Part shown: in pieces, positions 48,388 through 59,589 of the stretch
How the letters are laid out: the number at the start of each line of letters is the position of its first letter
Position numbering within the stretch: position 1 is the first letter of the stretch
Source of the DNA: Geosiphon pyriformis
Lineage: Eukaryota > Glomeromycota > Glomeromycetes > Archaeosporales > Geosiphonaceae
Assembly: GCA_016748015.1 (NCBI GenBank)
Contig: JAAOMT010000706.1
Location: forward strand, 325,614 to 388,383
Direction: 5' to 3'
Length of the DNA: 62,770 bases
Translations under genes and position numbers: made by a program
Notes under the pieces: generated by a model
The model's database searches: none
Told to the model about the DNA's origin: nothing
The model's input: the letters and a program-made list of their open reading frames with translations, nothing else

Positions 48388-50151
48388 GCAACAGTCAATT
48401 TGGATATGTCCTTGTTTACCACAATAGTAGCAGATATGCGTTTCAGGTTGCCACTGTTGATTGGTTAATGAAGATGGACGTGGTTGATTTTGGGTACGAT
48501 TAGAGTTTCCTTGATTATTGCGTCATTGTGGAGGCTGATAAATGGCATGATTGTTAGCTAAGTATCCTTCCAATTTCTTATTAATTGATTCACTGAACTT
48601 TTCCAATTTGGAATCCAATTCAGATGATCCATTCATTACTAGATTAACAGCTTGGGTGTGGTTAGCCTCTGACTCAGCAGATTCAAAATTTCTGGCACGT
48701 GTGACTGTGTCTTGAAGTGTGCCTGGATGTAACAAATATACATGTTGCAAGATGCTACTGCACAGACCATGGATAAACTGGTTGAGTATCTGTGGTGCTG
48801 TAAAATAGTTGGCGTCAATTACTTGAATTTGGCACAGGTTTTGATGGAAGCATCCCAGGTAAGTGGTGACTGTTTCAGTTTCTCCTTGTTTTATGGTGGT
48901 GAATGTATTGACTAGGTGATTAATGCTGTTATTGTTGCTGAAGTATCTTAGGAATTCCGCTTTGAAGGCATTGAAATCTTGTGGTTTATTAACCAAGCTC
49001 TAATATCATGAATTGGCGGTATTCTTGAGAAAGTAGAGAATGGCTTGCATTACTTGGGCATCATTCCATCCATTGGCTGTAATGGTTTTTTCTACATCAT
49101 TCAGCCATACTTGAGTGTTATCTTCTTTACCAGTAAAGTTGTCAAGTTTTGCAATTGGTGTGTAGGTCATTGGATCTAAGTTAGGTGGTTGTGATGGCTG
49201 TTAAAGCAATTGTTGTTGTCCTGGCTGTTAGGGTGGTAGTTGAAGTGGCTGCTATATGGGTTCAGCTATGGGATTAATTGGCAGTTGATCGATGACAATT
49301 ACTGAAGGTAAGTTTTGCTGATTAATTAATTCGGAATTTGGATTGTTCTGCCTTTAATAATTCGGAGTTTCGATTTTCGAATTTTCTAGATTTAGATTTT
49401 GCTGAGTTTGAAAATTCGGGGTTTCAACTTCCGGGTTTTCAGTGATCAGATGCTGGTAAGTGAATTTTTGATCCTCTGATTTTTCTTCCTCTTTTTTTGA
49501 TTCTGCTGCTTCCCACGGATCAGAGATTCTGAAATTTGGTAGAGGCAGTGGTGATCAAAGTCCTGATGGGATTGATGATTGTGAATTAAATCTCTCAAAG
49601 TATTTGCCATATGGTCTTAATAATTCTGTATTCTTTTGTCTACTTTGAAATGGGAATCGTCCAAATGCTGATGTTGCAGTTGATAAGAATGCGTTTGTTG
49701 ATAATATGTTGATGGTGCTTCTAGATGTATAGTGGTAGGATGGGTTGCTTGGGGATTCAATTCTGTTTTTCTTTCAAGTAGGTGGTTGTATTTTTCTGGA
49801 TGTTACTGCTGGTGTTTGTAGTTTTCCCTTGTCTTTACTAGCATATGTAATTGGATATCTTTGTTGAATGTGGTGTTCAATTTCTTTGTTGATCTTAGTG
49901 ATGATGGATGCAAAATTATGATTTGTTGGTAAGTTGGTGTTTTGAATTAACTCCCTATAGAAAGTTTCTTTTGCTGATTCAGTATTCACTGGTGTTCCTA
50001 ATAAAGAGAAAATTTTTTCATTGACGTAAAAATTGAAGACTGATTTGGCAGATATATGATTGTGGTTTAATCCTAAGTATTTACAATAGTGTTGAAATAA
50101 GGATTTTGTAAATCTTAAATGGTTTGCTCCTATATTTTCTGATTCTGTCAC
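48388..50151 (-). pseudogene. E gag polyprotein
   Basis: The N-terminal helical domain (50151-49774; FTKSLFQHYCKYLGLNHNH) opens at GTG with no ATG. The capsid starts near an ATG at 49170 (MTYTPIAKLDNFTGKEDN) and runs to 48526 (TTYLGCFHQNLCQIQ). A TGA at 48523-48525 separates it from the nucleocapsid, whose CCHC knuckle ICYYCGKQGHIQIDC lies at about 48388-48441. Further stops occur near 49000-49015. Confidence 0.85.
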
Positions 50152-50193
50152 TTTTGAATGGTGTTTGTTGGTGCTGGTTCTCTGTAGGATTAT

Positions 50194-50211
50194 ACCTCAC
50201 AGAGAGCACCA
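50194..50211 (-). promoter_or_regulatory. E primer-binding site
   Basis: Minus strand TGGTGCTCTCTGTGAGG, two bases after the 5' LTR. The first nine bases equal those of family A. Confidence 0.65.
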
Positions 50212-50213
50212 AA

Positions 50214-51086
50214 TGTTACAGGTGATTATTTCTGCAGTTGAGTTAAATAACAAACTCATAACTTGGTGCTCAAAAAGCTACTTCTGTTGATGAAGTTCTG
50301 CAAGTGTTGTATCTGAAGGTTTTAATGGAGTCTTTTGTATAATGGACAGAGATTCAATAGTGTCAATAGTAGATGTATCTTTCCAAGAGTTTTCCCAATT
50401 TCTTTCTCAGCATGGTGGCCGGATTTAGTCTGGCAGTCATGCTCTTCTGGTAAGCTATCCAATAATATATAAAATCCTACTCTTATTTCTGGGTCTTTTA
50501 CCAGACTATTCTTGACATCAATAACTTAGTGCTTACTCTTTTAATCAATTAGTATACAACAAAATCAAAGAAAGAAAGAAAATAAAATAAAGAAGATAAA
50601 AAATAAAGAAAATAGAGAAAATAAGCCAAGGCAATTTAGTATGTTCATATCTCATCAATAGCCATAATCAAGAGCTATTGTTTCAGCATGGTTAAGTATC
50701 AATTACTATCAACATGAAGTGTTGATAGTGGTGAGTGGATTGAGATATGGAATAATTATTTATTTGATGATTGGGAACTGGAATGTTGCTTAGATTAAAT
50801 CTAAACTAAGAGGTCTGTCTTTTCAGCTTCTAATCCTACTGCTATATATACATAATTGAGATTCCTTAATTCCTCAATTCTTTGCAACAGGAATCCTGCA
50901 ATTCCTGATAAGAGGAATCCTGGAATTCTGGAATCCTGCAATTTCTCATTGGGGAATCCTAAAATTCCTGAAATCCTGCAATTCTTCTGAGAAAAATTCT
51001 GGAATTCCACATTTATTACGTCTACCTCTGATTGGCTAATATTTACTGACTAATAATACTATATTTCCTATATTCTATGAGTAACA
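50214..51086 (-). repeat. E 5' LTR
   Basis: About 873 bases, starting TGTTACAGGTGATT and ending ATGAGTAACA on the plus strand. It pairs with 40847-41695. Confidence 0.93.
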
Positions 51087-51090
51087 GTAT

Positions 51091-51560
51091 ACATTAGTGT
51101 TATCAAAATAGACAACTACTGATTGTCATAAAAGTTCTTTATATACAACATTCATGAGTCATTGAAATGTTGCTGGTGTATTGCAAAGTCTAAAAGGCAT
51201 AACATTGAACTCATAGTTTTCTCCTTGAGTGGTAAATGCTGTTTTGGGTCAATTTTTTGGGTCCATTTTGACTTGCCAATATTTACTTTCTAAGTCTAAA
51301 GTTGAAAAGAACTTGGCTTTTTCTCGAGCATCTAGCATGTCATCAATTTTTGAAAGAGGATAGGCATCTCTAATTATCATGCTATTGAGCTGACAATAAT
51401 CTACACAGAATCTGATTTTTTCATTTTTTTTTTAACAAGAACTACTGGTAAGGTCCAAAGACTTTTTGATGGTTGAATTAATTCATTATTGAGCATTCTC
51501 TGAACTTCTTCTCTAATAAATTGGTGGCTAGTAGGTGGCACTCAATAAGCTTGTTGATGT
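51091..51560 (-). pseudogene. A2 reverse transcriptase 5' part
   Basis: Minus strand: EEVQRMLNNELIQPSKSLW, FSTLDLESKYWQVKMDPKN, YEFNVMPFRLCNTPATF, then VVVYFDNTNV directly at the E insertion point. YxDD is YFDN. A few stops and one frameshift near 51430 are present. Confidence 0.85.
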
Positions 51561-52129
51561 TTTGGTGGAGCATCTTTTATGTGGATCTAATGTTGAACAA
51601 TATCAGTTTTTCCAAAATCATTGTTGTTTTTTGCAAATATGTCAGCAAATTCAGCTATTAGCTGTTTCAATTGTCTTTGTTATTGAAATTCTAAGGAATC
51701 TATGTTGATTTGAGAGAGTTTTTCTTCCAAAAAGTGGTAGTTTTTAGTAGTAAGGATGATATTTGGATTTAAAAGTAGTGTATGTTTTATAATTTCAATA
51801 AAATTAAAGACAATTTGAAGGTTTTCATCTTGGAAGATATTGCTGTGTATGATTTCAATCTCTAGTTTATTCAATAAGACAATAGGGTAATTATTGAGGT
51901 TGTAGAATATAACTCGAAATTTTTTCATTCTTTTGGGAATATAAATATTTAGAATTGAGATTTCATGCTTTAAACAGATTTGTTTATTGAATTCAAAAAT
52001 TTGTTGGGTAGTGGTGAGTTTTGAACAAGTGTAAATTTCGTGATGTTCTTCAAAAAGTAAAATGGTAATTGGTTGGAGAAGTTGAAAAATCTGGTGAAAT
52101 TTATTCTGTGTATTGAGAGTTATGTTTAC

Positions 52130-52560
52130 TGAGACTGTAAATCATTTAGTTAAACCAAAATTTTGAGTTTCTTTTTTACTTCTTTTTAATTGTTCTCTGT
52201 TGTTTACTGATTGTAAATCCAAAATGTTGATTAAGGGTAAGTAAATTGCTTGGACAATTTTTTTAACATGTTTAATCCTGAATAGTTTGTCTGTTTCATT
52301 CTGTAATATGATGGTAATGTCTCCAGTATATCCTGCATCTATAACTTCTTTTCTAATATTGATTCCTTTGCTTGCCAATGATAATTGGAAAGCAATTTGT
52401 ATCATTGCTCTTAGTAGTATTTCAAGAGCAATTCTGAGGTTGATTTTGGTTAAGAATTTTAGTTGAAAACCAAAGTATCTTTGCCAGGATATCTTAAGTC
52501 ATATCCTGTATCAATTTCATGAACTTTTTCTGGTTTTATTTCTTTTCCATTGTTGTCAAA
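52130..52560 (-). pseudogene. A2 dUTPase domain
   Basis: Motif 1 (DTGYDLRYPGKDT, about 52480-52530) and the motif 3 region (GINIRKEVIDAGYTGDITII, about 52310-52380) are clear, then IVQAIYLPLINI and a C-terminal TQNFGLTK in place of QGFGSTGR. Stops near 52440 break the frame. Confidence 0.82.
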
Positions 52561-52767
52561 GTATTTGAGTTGTATAGCAAACTGGTTTTTAGTAAGATAG
52601 ATTGGGATTGTTATAATTATTTCTTCTGGCTTATGTTCTCCAAACTTAATTTCTTCCTGGTCATTTTCATTGGATAAAGGAATGCTGAGAACATAGCATT
52701 CTGAACACTATTTGTTATTACAAGACATGATGTATTCTTAACACAATTGAATGTTCATCTGCTCTAA

Positions 52768-54219
52768 TCATTGAATTTGAGCTTCTTGGGTTGAATAAGT
52801 GTGGCTTGCAATTTGGTAGTATGTTTCTACTTCATCTTCATAATTGAATCCAGCTAATTCTATTGTGTATTCAATGTACTTAGCTTCTTTCATTTGGTGG
52901 ATATCTTCTTGTGTGGCTCCATTGATTAAAGTTATTGTTAGGTCAAAAATCATTTTAACATCATAAGAGTAGTGGTAAAGTTTGTTGAAAGTACTGTTGT
53001 ATGCTGCATCAAAAGGTGTTTCTCTTTTGACTTTTTCCGAAATTGATAGAGCATATTGGCAGGTTTGATCACATACTCCTTTTCTTATTACAACATCAAT
53101 CCAGTTGTATTTTTCTGATAGCATATCTCCATATGTAAGACAAGGAGTGTTGTTTCATTTTCCATTTCTTTTGGGATATCCAAATCGTTCTCTATGGCAT
53201 GCTTTGCAAAAGTAGCAGATATGAGTTTCATATTTCTCTTCTGGAAAAATACATGCTTCTATTGATGAAAGTTTCTTCTTATAATCTCTGCATTTAAGTG
53301 AGATATAAAGTGGTTGTTTTCTTGGTTCTGGTGTAGAGTATCAAACAACATTCTATTCTTTGGTCTTCTTAAAGATTTCTTGTTCTGTTTCTTCAGCCCA
53401 ATTGGATGTTGATTCAAGAGCCATAAAAGTTTCAGTGACTGGTAGTTCTTTCTTCTTTTCAAATTCAAATACTGGGGCTTTTTCGGATTTTTTATTAAAG
53501 GTACTACAGGTGGCAAGTACTCTGATGTATTGTTCTTGGTATAAAATCTTTAATTTCTGGGTTTTCCAATCTAAATTTGCATTGGTCTTGAAAAGCCAAT
53601 CATTTCCAATGAGAGCTTGGTATTGAGATGCATTCATGACTAGAACTTTGACTGAAATAGTAATTCCATTAATAGTGAATAGGAAATTGTTAATTTCTCT
53701 TACTGGTGTCTTTTTCATACTATTTGCTATAACAATTATAGTTTGGGCTGGTCTGTTAACAGTTCTTTGAAGCTGTTGCATTAACTGGTAGGTGATAATA
53801 CTTCCAGCTAATCTATTGTTTAAGATTAACCAAATTGGTTTTCTTTTTACTTCAGCTTCTGTATACATAGCAGTGATTGCTTTTTGTTTATTGACTGCTG
53901 CATTGCTAAGCAAGAATGGTAATTCATTTGCTTTAAATTCGAATGGAAATATATCTGAAAGATTGGCATTTTGGGCAATTTGGGCTGGTAAAATAGTATT
54001 GTTGGAAGAATTTGATTTTGGTGCTGCAACTTTACTTTCAGAAAGTACAGTTTGTTGAAAATCCAATCCTTTAGATATTATAAAATAACTGGGTTGAGTG
54101 TGATAATAATTGGGTTTTTGCTGACCAGAATTTTGGAGAACTAGCTGGTTATTTGAGTTGATTCTGTTGTTGTTATTCTGAAATTGATTTTGAGGTGTGA
54201 ATTGGTTTTGTTGAACCAA
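52768..54219 (-). pseudogene. A2 protease and Cys-rich module
   Basis: The frame 54219-53353 covers the linker (IAQNANLSDIFPFEFKANE), the protease with its triplet degraded to NNR (LILNNRLAGSIITYQL), ALIGNDWLFKTNANL and the start of the Cys-rich module. The latter continues in shifted frames (53350-52768) with CKACHRE-like, LTYGDMLSEKYNWIDV and GVCDQTCQYALSIS, ending TYSTQEAQIQ. Confidence 0.82.
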
Positions 54220-54399
54220 TCTTCAGGCAAGTACTTGATATTGTTGTGTAGGTGGCTGTTAATATTGTTGGATTGGTAGTGGTTGTTGATATTGCTGCTG
54301 TAAGACAGGCTAATAGTAGTTGTTCTGCTGTTGAGATCTTAAAAAATAGTAGGCTGGTGGTGGTGGCTAATAATGAAATTGCTGTGTTGAAGCATAATG

Positions 54400-55903
54400 T
54401 TGATTACTTCTGTTTTGTTGGTCTCTTTGTAGTTTTCTGCAATCTCATTTCCAATGTTCTGAAATCTCATAATAATGACAACTTTGGTTTTGATTGTTTG
54501 ATAATGATAAATAGTTGGTTTGGTTTCATCATTGTGATGGCTGATATCTTTGTAGTTGTTGCTGTTGTTGCTGGTTGGTGAAATAGTTCAACTTTCTTTG
54601 TAAGTTGGTTAATTTTTTCTTCAGCTGCTAAGCTGGTTTTTTCAATAGCAAAATTTACAAGTTTGATATGGTTTGCTTCTTCTATTGCCATTTCATAGTT
54701 CTTTGCATGTCTAATGGCTGTTGTTAAGTCTTTTAGAGCATATGGACAAACTTTCTTGATTAATTTGTTCTTTAATCCTGCTATAAACTGATCCAAAATC
54801 TGGGCATTGGAATAGTATTCATTAGTTTCCAATTGTCAAATTCATCAAAGAAGTTTGTTGAATCTCTCAAGATAAGTCATAACAGTTTCAGATGTTTTTT
54901 GTTTAATATTGTGAAAGCAATTTTGGAAAGTGATAGAGGTGTTGTTGTTAGTAAATTATTGTAAGAAAGCATTTTTGAATGCTTGCCAGTTTTTAAATGA
55001 TTCTTTTAAGTTTTCAAACCATTCTTCTGCAGTTCTTTGTAAAAAGTATGAGATTGCTTTAAGCATTTTTGCTGCATTCCAACCATTTGCATCTCCTGTT
55101 TTTTGTACTTTGTTAAGCCATTTTTGAAGACTGATATCATTATCTTTACCAGTAAATTCTGAGATTTTTGCAATATAAGCAGTTGCTATTTTTTCTTCAT
55201 TTTCTGTAGTTTCTTTTTGTTTTGATTCAGTTTTCTTACTTTCCAAGTTTTCTGAATGATTACTTTCATTTTTTTGTAGGTAATCAATAATATTGGTGCT
55301 GGTTGATATGAGTTTCTGCTGTTGAATAGGACTTTTGGGTAACTGAAAATCTTCTGGTCTTGAAAAATGGATAAGTGGTGAATTTGGTGTTTGTAGTTGA
55401 GCAAATAAAATTGGAAAGAGTGTGACTAAGAGTAAAAGTCTGGTGCTGGTTCTTTGTTCTGGAGTTTGCAAATGTTTGGCAGTTATTTTTGGTGTCTTTG
55501 AAGTGGTTGGGATGGTGCTTGAATGTTGTTTTAGTTTTTGTTTGTCTCTGTTGCTTGTTTTTGTTTTTGATTCAAAGTTAATAGAGTATTTAGACTGTAC
55601 TAAGTATTTTTTTTCACAATACTGAATAATGCTAAAGTTAAGTTTTTGGAAGTAGGTGGCAAGAGTTTTACTATCCAGGTTTTCTGTTTCCAATTGTAAA
55701 TAGTGCACTAAATTATTGTAGAAATTGTTTCTAACTTCTGAAATGTTGTAGTTTCTAAAAAAATAATTGTTGATATGGTTTTCAATATATTGGTATACTG
55801 ATTTCTTGACAACTTCAATTCCATCTGGAATGTTAAATTTTTGCTTACAGTGGGTGTAAATTGACTGATAATACTCTAGAGTTGTTGTGTTTGGTATGGT
55901 CAC
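54400..55903 (-). pseudogene. A2 gag polyprotein
   Basis: The longest gag frame of family A, 55903-54956, is open over the N-terminal domain (TTLEYYQSIYTHCKQ, IENHINNYFFRNYN) and into the capsid (LQKWLNKVQKTGDANGW). It opens at GTG. It stops at 54956, resumes after TGA codons near 54835-54850, and reaches two consecutive TGA codons at 54526-54531 before the knuckle remnant (CHYYEISEHWK, with Cys and Gly lost). Confidence 0.85.
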
Positions 55904-55933
55904 TACTTTGAATTTGTTGTTGCTATGTTATTT

Positions 55934-55949
55934 TTATGGGAGAGCACCA
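55934..55949 (-). promoter_or_regulatory. A2 primer-binding site
   Basis: Minus strand TGGTGCTCTCCCATAA beside the 5' LTR, same first nine bases as the other copies. Confidence 0.6.
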
Positions 55950-55951
55950 AA

Positions 55952-56925
55952 TGTTACTGGAGGTTTTTAGTCTCTTTTCTTGAATGTTGTTAATGTTGAT
56001 TTGCTATGAATTTACATTCTCAGAAAGTAGTTGGACCTTCAGTAATTGAATTTATTTTCAAATTATCTCCTATAATTTGAACTGTTGGACTTACAAGTGA
56101 AATGGCCAATTCTGTGCCAGTTGCTTTGTATAATTATGTTGTAGTAAATATCAACTTTTTCCCAAGAATTGCTCATCTAGAAGCTCATTAAAAATGTGTA
56201 GTTACTTTGCTGTGAAAGTCAACTCTTCTATAGGAATCTTGTCTGTAGGCTACCTTAATGTTTATAATAAAAAAAGAAAGAAAAAAGAAAAGAAAATGTA
56301 AAAAAAATAGATTTTTGTCAAGAGAAATATTTTCTATTCAGACCTGGAATTATTAACAGATTACTGAAATTGGTAGCTAATTAATTTCAAAACATTAGTT
56401 TGTGTTGAGGGAATTTCAAGTATAATAATTAAAGGATTTGGTTTTTGAATATTTAATTTTTATTTGATTTTGTAAAAAAATAATTTGTTTCAATTAAGAT
56501 CTCTAAAGTAAGATATTATGGTAAGATACTATGTGAAAATACATTTTTTTGAAAAAAGAAGCTCTTTTTTTATACAACTTGTTGTAATACTAGTCTTTGA
56601 ACTTGCATTTTTCTTTTTGCTACAATTTAGGTGAACTAAAGATATATTTTGGTGAACTACAAGTTATTTCACTGAACTATTGATTATTTCGGCCAATTTT
56701 CATTAATTTCGGCGAATTTTGACTATGTTAAATAGTTCAGAGTATTGTGTAATTTGATCATCTTAATTTCTATAGTACAAATCGGATTATTGATTGAGTA
56801 ATAATATTTGATAATTTGATTAAATAATAAGTGATAATCGGAATAATAATAATATATGCTAATTAATAATAGGAATTATAAGGGTAATTTCATGCTAATT
56901 AATAGCTAAAATTTTACTGGTAACA
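55952..56925 (-). repeat. A2 5' LTR
   Basis: About 974 bases, starts TGTTACTGGAGG and ends CTGGTAACA on the plus strand, followed by the duplication CATAC. Confidence 0.93.
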
Positions 56926-56930
56926 CATAC

Positions 56931-58566
56931 CCTACTTCCCAATCCAAATATCATCTTTATCACTAAAAACTACCACCTTTTAGAAGAAAAACTCTCTTGA
57001 ATCAACATGAATCCCTTAGAATCCCAACAACAAAGACAATTAAAACAGCTAATATATTTGCAAAAAACAACAATGATCTGAGAAAAACTGATATTTTTTA
57101 ACATCAAATCCATACAGGAGATGCTTTACCAAAATGACAACAAGTCTATTAAGTTTTATCTGTTAGCCACCAATTTATCAGAGAAGAAATCCAAAGAATA
57201 CTTAATAACAGATTGATTCAATTATCAAAAAGTTCATGGGCTTTACCAGTAGTTTTTGTCAAAAATAAAAATAAAAAAATCAGATTTTGCATTAATTATT
57301 GCCAACTAAACAGTATAATAATTGGAGATGCTTATTCTCTTTCAAAAATTGATGACATGCTAGATGTTTTGGAAAAAGCCAAGTTCTTCTCAACTTTAGA
57401 CTTAGAAAGTAAATACTGGCAAGTTGAAATGAACCCAAAAGATTGTACCAAAACAGTATTTATTACCCAAAGAGGAAACTATGAATTTAATATTATATTT
57501 TTTAGACTTTGCAATACACCAGCAACATTTTAGCAATTCATAAATGTTTTATATAAAGAACTCTTATAACAATCAATAGTTGTTTATCTTAATAATACTG
57601 ATATGTACTTACCAAGTTTTGAAGCTTATTTTATCTACTTGCAAGAAGTTTTTAAACAATTATGAAAAGCAAAATTAAAGTTAAATATTGAGAAATGTCA
57701 TTTTAGAAAAACAAGTTTAATTTTTCTTGAACACATTGTTAGCAAAGATGAAATCAAACCAAATTCTGAAACAATTAATGCTGTTAAAAACTTTTAAACA
57801 CCCAAAAATACCACAGAGTTATAAGGATTTGTAGGATTAGCCTCTTACTATTAGAAATTCATAAAAAGATTTTCAAAAATTGTCAAACCACTTAATTATC
57901 TTACTAACAAAAATGTGTCATATCAATAAACTAAAAAACAACAGAAAGCCTTTGAAACTTTTAAAACAAAATTGACAACAGCTTCAGTTCTTGCTTATCT
58001 AAACTTTAACAAATAGTTCCAACTAGCTACTGATGCTTCACATACAGTATTTGGTGTCATCCTATCACAATTAAATAAAAATTACTAGAAACAAGTCATT
58101 GCCTATGCCAATAGGACACTCAAATCAACAGAACTCAAATATAACTTAACTAAATTAGAAGCTGCTACAGTTATTTAGGCTCTCAAACATTTTCAACAAT
58201 ACTTGAAAAATAGAAAAAAATTTGACATAATAACTAACAATATTGGTCTCAAATGATTCAATAAAAAAAAATCTGAATAAAGTGCCAAACAATCTTAATG
58301 AAATGACTTTCTAGCAGACTATAAATATATTATATATTACAAACCAAAAAAACTACACACCAATATTGACAGTCTCTTAAGAATAACACCAACAGCAATT
58401 CTACCACAATTTACCAACTTATCAACAAAAATAACCAAACAACAATGGATTCCAGAAATTACAACAACATTAAAAACTATTTAGAGACTCTTACTATGCC
58501 AAAAAATTGGTTTTTAAGTAAAAAACATCGATTACAACATCAATTAAAACAATATTTCATATACTA
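56931..58566 (+). pseudogene. B reverse transcriptase and RNase H
   Basis: After the A2 insertion B resumes. The reverse transcriptase is open at 57213-57533 (KKIRFCINYCQLNS, FSTLDLESKYWQVEMN), then reads VVYLNNTDMY, where both YxDD aspartates are Asn. RNase H-like text follows (FQLATDASHTVFGVILSQLN). More than a dozen stops are present, and the pol ends at the C LTR before any integrase. Confidence 0.85.
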
Positions 58567-59550
58567 TGTTACCAGATAAAATTAGAGATATTATTTAGCA
58601 TGAAATTATCTCATAATTCCTATCATTAATTAGCATATATTATTGTTTCAAATTATCACTTATTACATTAGCAAAGAATGTCCGAAATTATCATTTAATT
58701 AATAACCCAAATTGTACACAACACAAATGTAATCTAATTATGATAATCAATCATGCAATACCCCGAACTATGTAAAATTCAAAAGTTCGCCGAAATTTAT
58801 AGAAATTTGCCGAAATAATTGATAGTTCACCGAAATATCTAATAGTTTGCAGAAATAACTTGTAGTTCGCCGAAATGTATCTTTAGTTCAGTGAAATTGT
58901 AGAAAATAGCAAAGTTCAAGTTCATAGAATAATGTTATGACAAGTTGTATAAAAGAAGAGCTTCTCTCTTCGAGAAAATATATCTTACTTTAGATTTATC
59001 ACTTAGAATCATTTCTACACACACAAAAAGAAATAAATACCAAATAATTTGAAAAACCAAATTCTTTAATTATTGCTCTTGGAAAATCCCCAAAAAACCA
59101 ACTAACATTTCGAAATTGATTAGCTACCAATTTCAGTAAACTGTTAGTGACTCCAGGTCTGGATAGAAAACGTTTCTCTTGATAAAATTCTATTTCTTTT
59201 ACACTTCTTTTATTTATTTATTTTTTTCTTATTACAATCATTAAGGTAGCCTACAGACGAGATTCCTGTAGAAGAGTTGACTTTCACAGCAAAATAACTA
59301 CACATTTTTAGTGAGCTTCCAGACGAGCAATTTCTGGGAAAGAGTTGATGTTTACTACAACGTAACTACATAAAACAACTGGCATGAAATTGGTCATTCT
59401 ACTCATAAGCCCAGCAAGTTCAAATTATAGGAGATAATTTGAAGTTAAAAATTCAGTTACTGGAGGTTCAACCACATCCAGAAAACGTGAATTCACAGCA
59501 AATAAGTATCAACAACATTACAGAAAAGAGACCAAAAACCTCTGGTAACA
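58567..59550 (+). repeat. C 5' LTR
   Basis: It starts TGTTACCAGATA and ends CTCTGGTAACA, about 984 bases. The TTCGCCGAA-type array is at 58785-58905. Confidence 0.92.
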
Positions 59551-59552
59551 TT

Positions 59553-59570
59553 TGGTGCTCTTCCACGGAA
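59553..59570 (+). promoter_or_regulatory. C primer-binding site
   Basis: TGGTGCTCTTCCACGG two bases after the LTR, complementary to a tRNA ending AGAGCACCA. Confidence 0.65.
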
Positions 59571-59589
59571 ATAACACAGTAACAAATTC

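Larger units (their letters stand above)
40847..51086 (-). mobile_element. Full-length LTR retrotransposon E, inserted in A2 reverse transcriptase
   Basis: E is about 10.2 kb with LTRs at 40847-41695 and 50214-51086, a 4-base duplication GTAT at 40843-40846 and 51087-51090, a primer site and a polypurine tract. It has the same gene order as family A but only moderate protein similarity, so it is a second family. It is the youngest complete element: its integrase frame is long and intact over the DDE core, yet several stops and substitutions (DSS protease, YLDN reverse transcriptase) remain. Confidence 0.95.
36819..56925 (-). mobile_element. Full-length Ty3-type LTR retrotransposon A2, interrupted by E
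   Basis: A2 has two LTRs (36819-37779 and 55952-56925) and a perfect 5-base duplication CATAC at 36814-36818 and 56926-56930. Without E (40847-51086 plus one duplication) it is about 9.9 kb. Order on the minus strand is gag, protease, Cys-rich module, dUTPase, reverse transcriptase, RNase H, integrase, tail. Frameshifts and stops disable every part. The LTRs differ mostly by transitions, so insertion is not recent. Confidence 0.93.
30960..58566 (+). mobile_element. Ty3-type LTR retrotransposon B (outermost host of the nest, interrupted)
   Basis: B is a plus-strand element split into pieces: 5' LTR 30960-31916, body 31917-36818 and body 56931-58566. The solo LTR at 35603-36288 and the whole A2 element lie inside it. 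Joining 36818 to 56931 restores continuity with the A2 pol sequence (agacatac followed by cctacttcccaatcc), which proves A2 inserted here. B is cut at 58567 by the LTR of C before its integrase. It is the most decayed copy, with stops throughout. Confidence 0.88.

Noticed and set aside
48048-48503. 151-codon plus-strand frame
   Set aside because: It lies opposite the E nucleocapsid and Pro/Gln-rich linker; its Val/Asp-rich composition is the reverse image of that linker.
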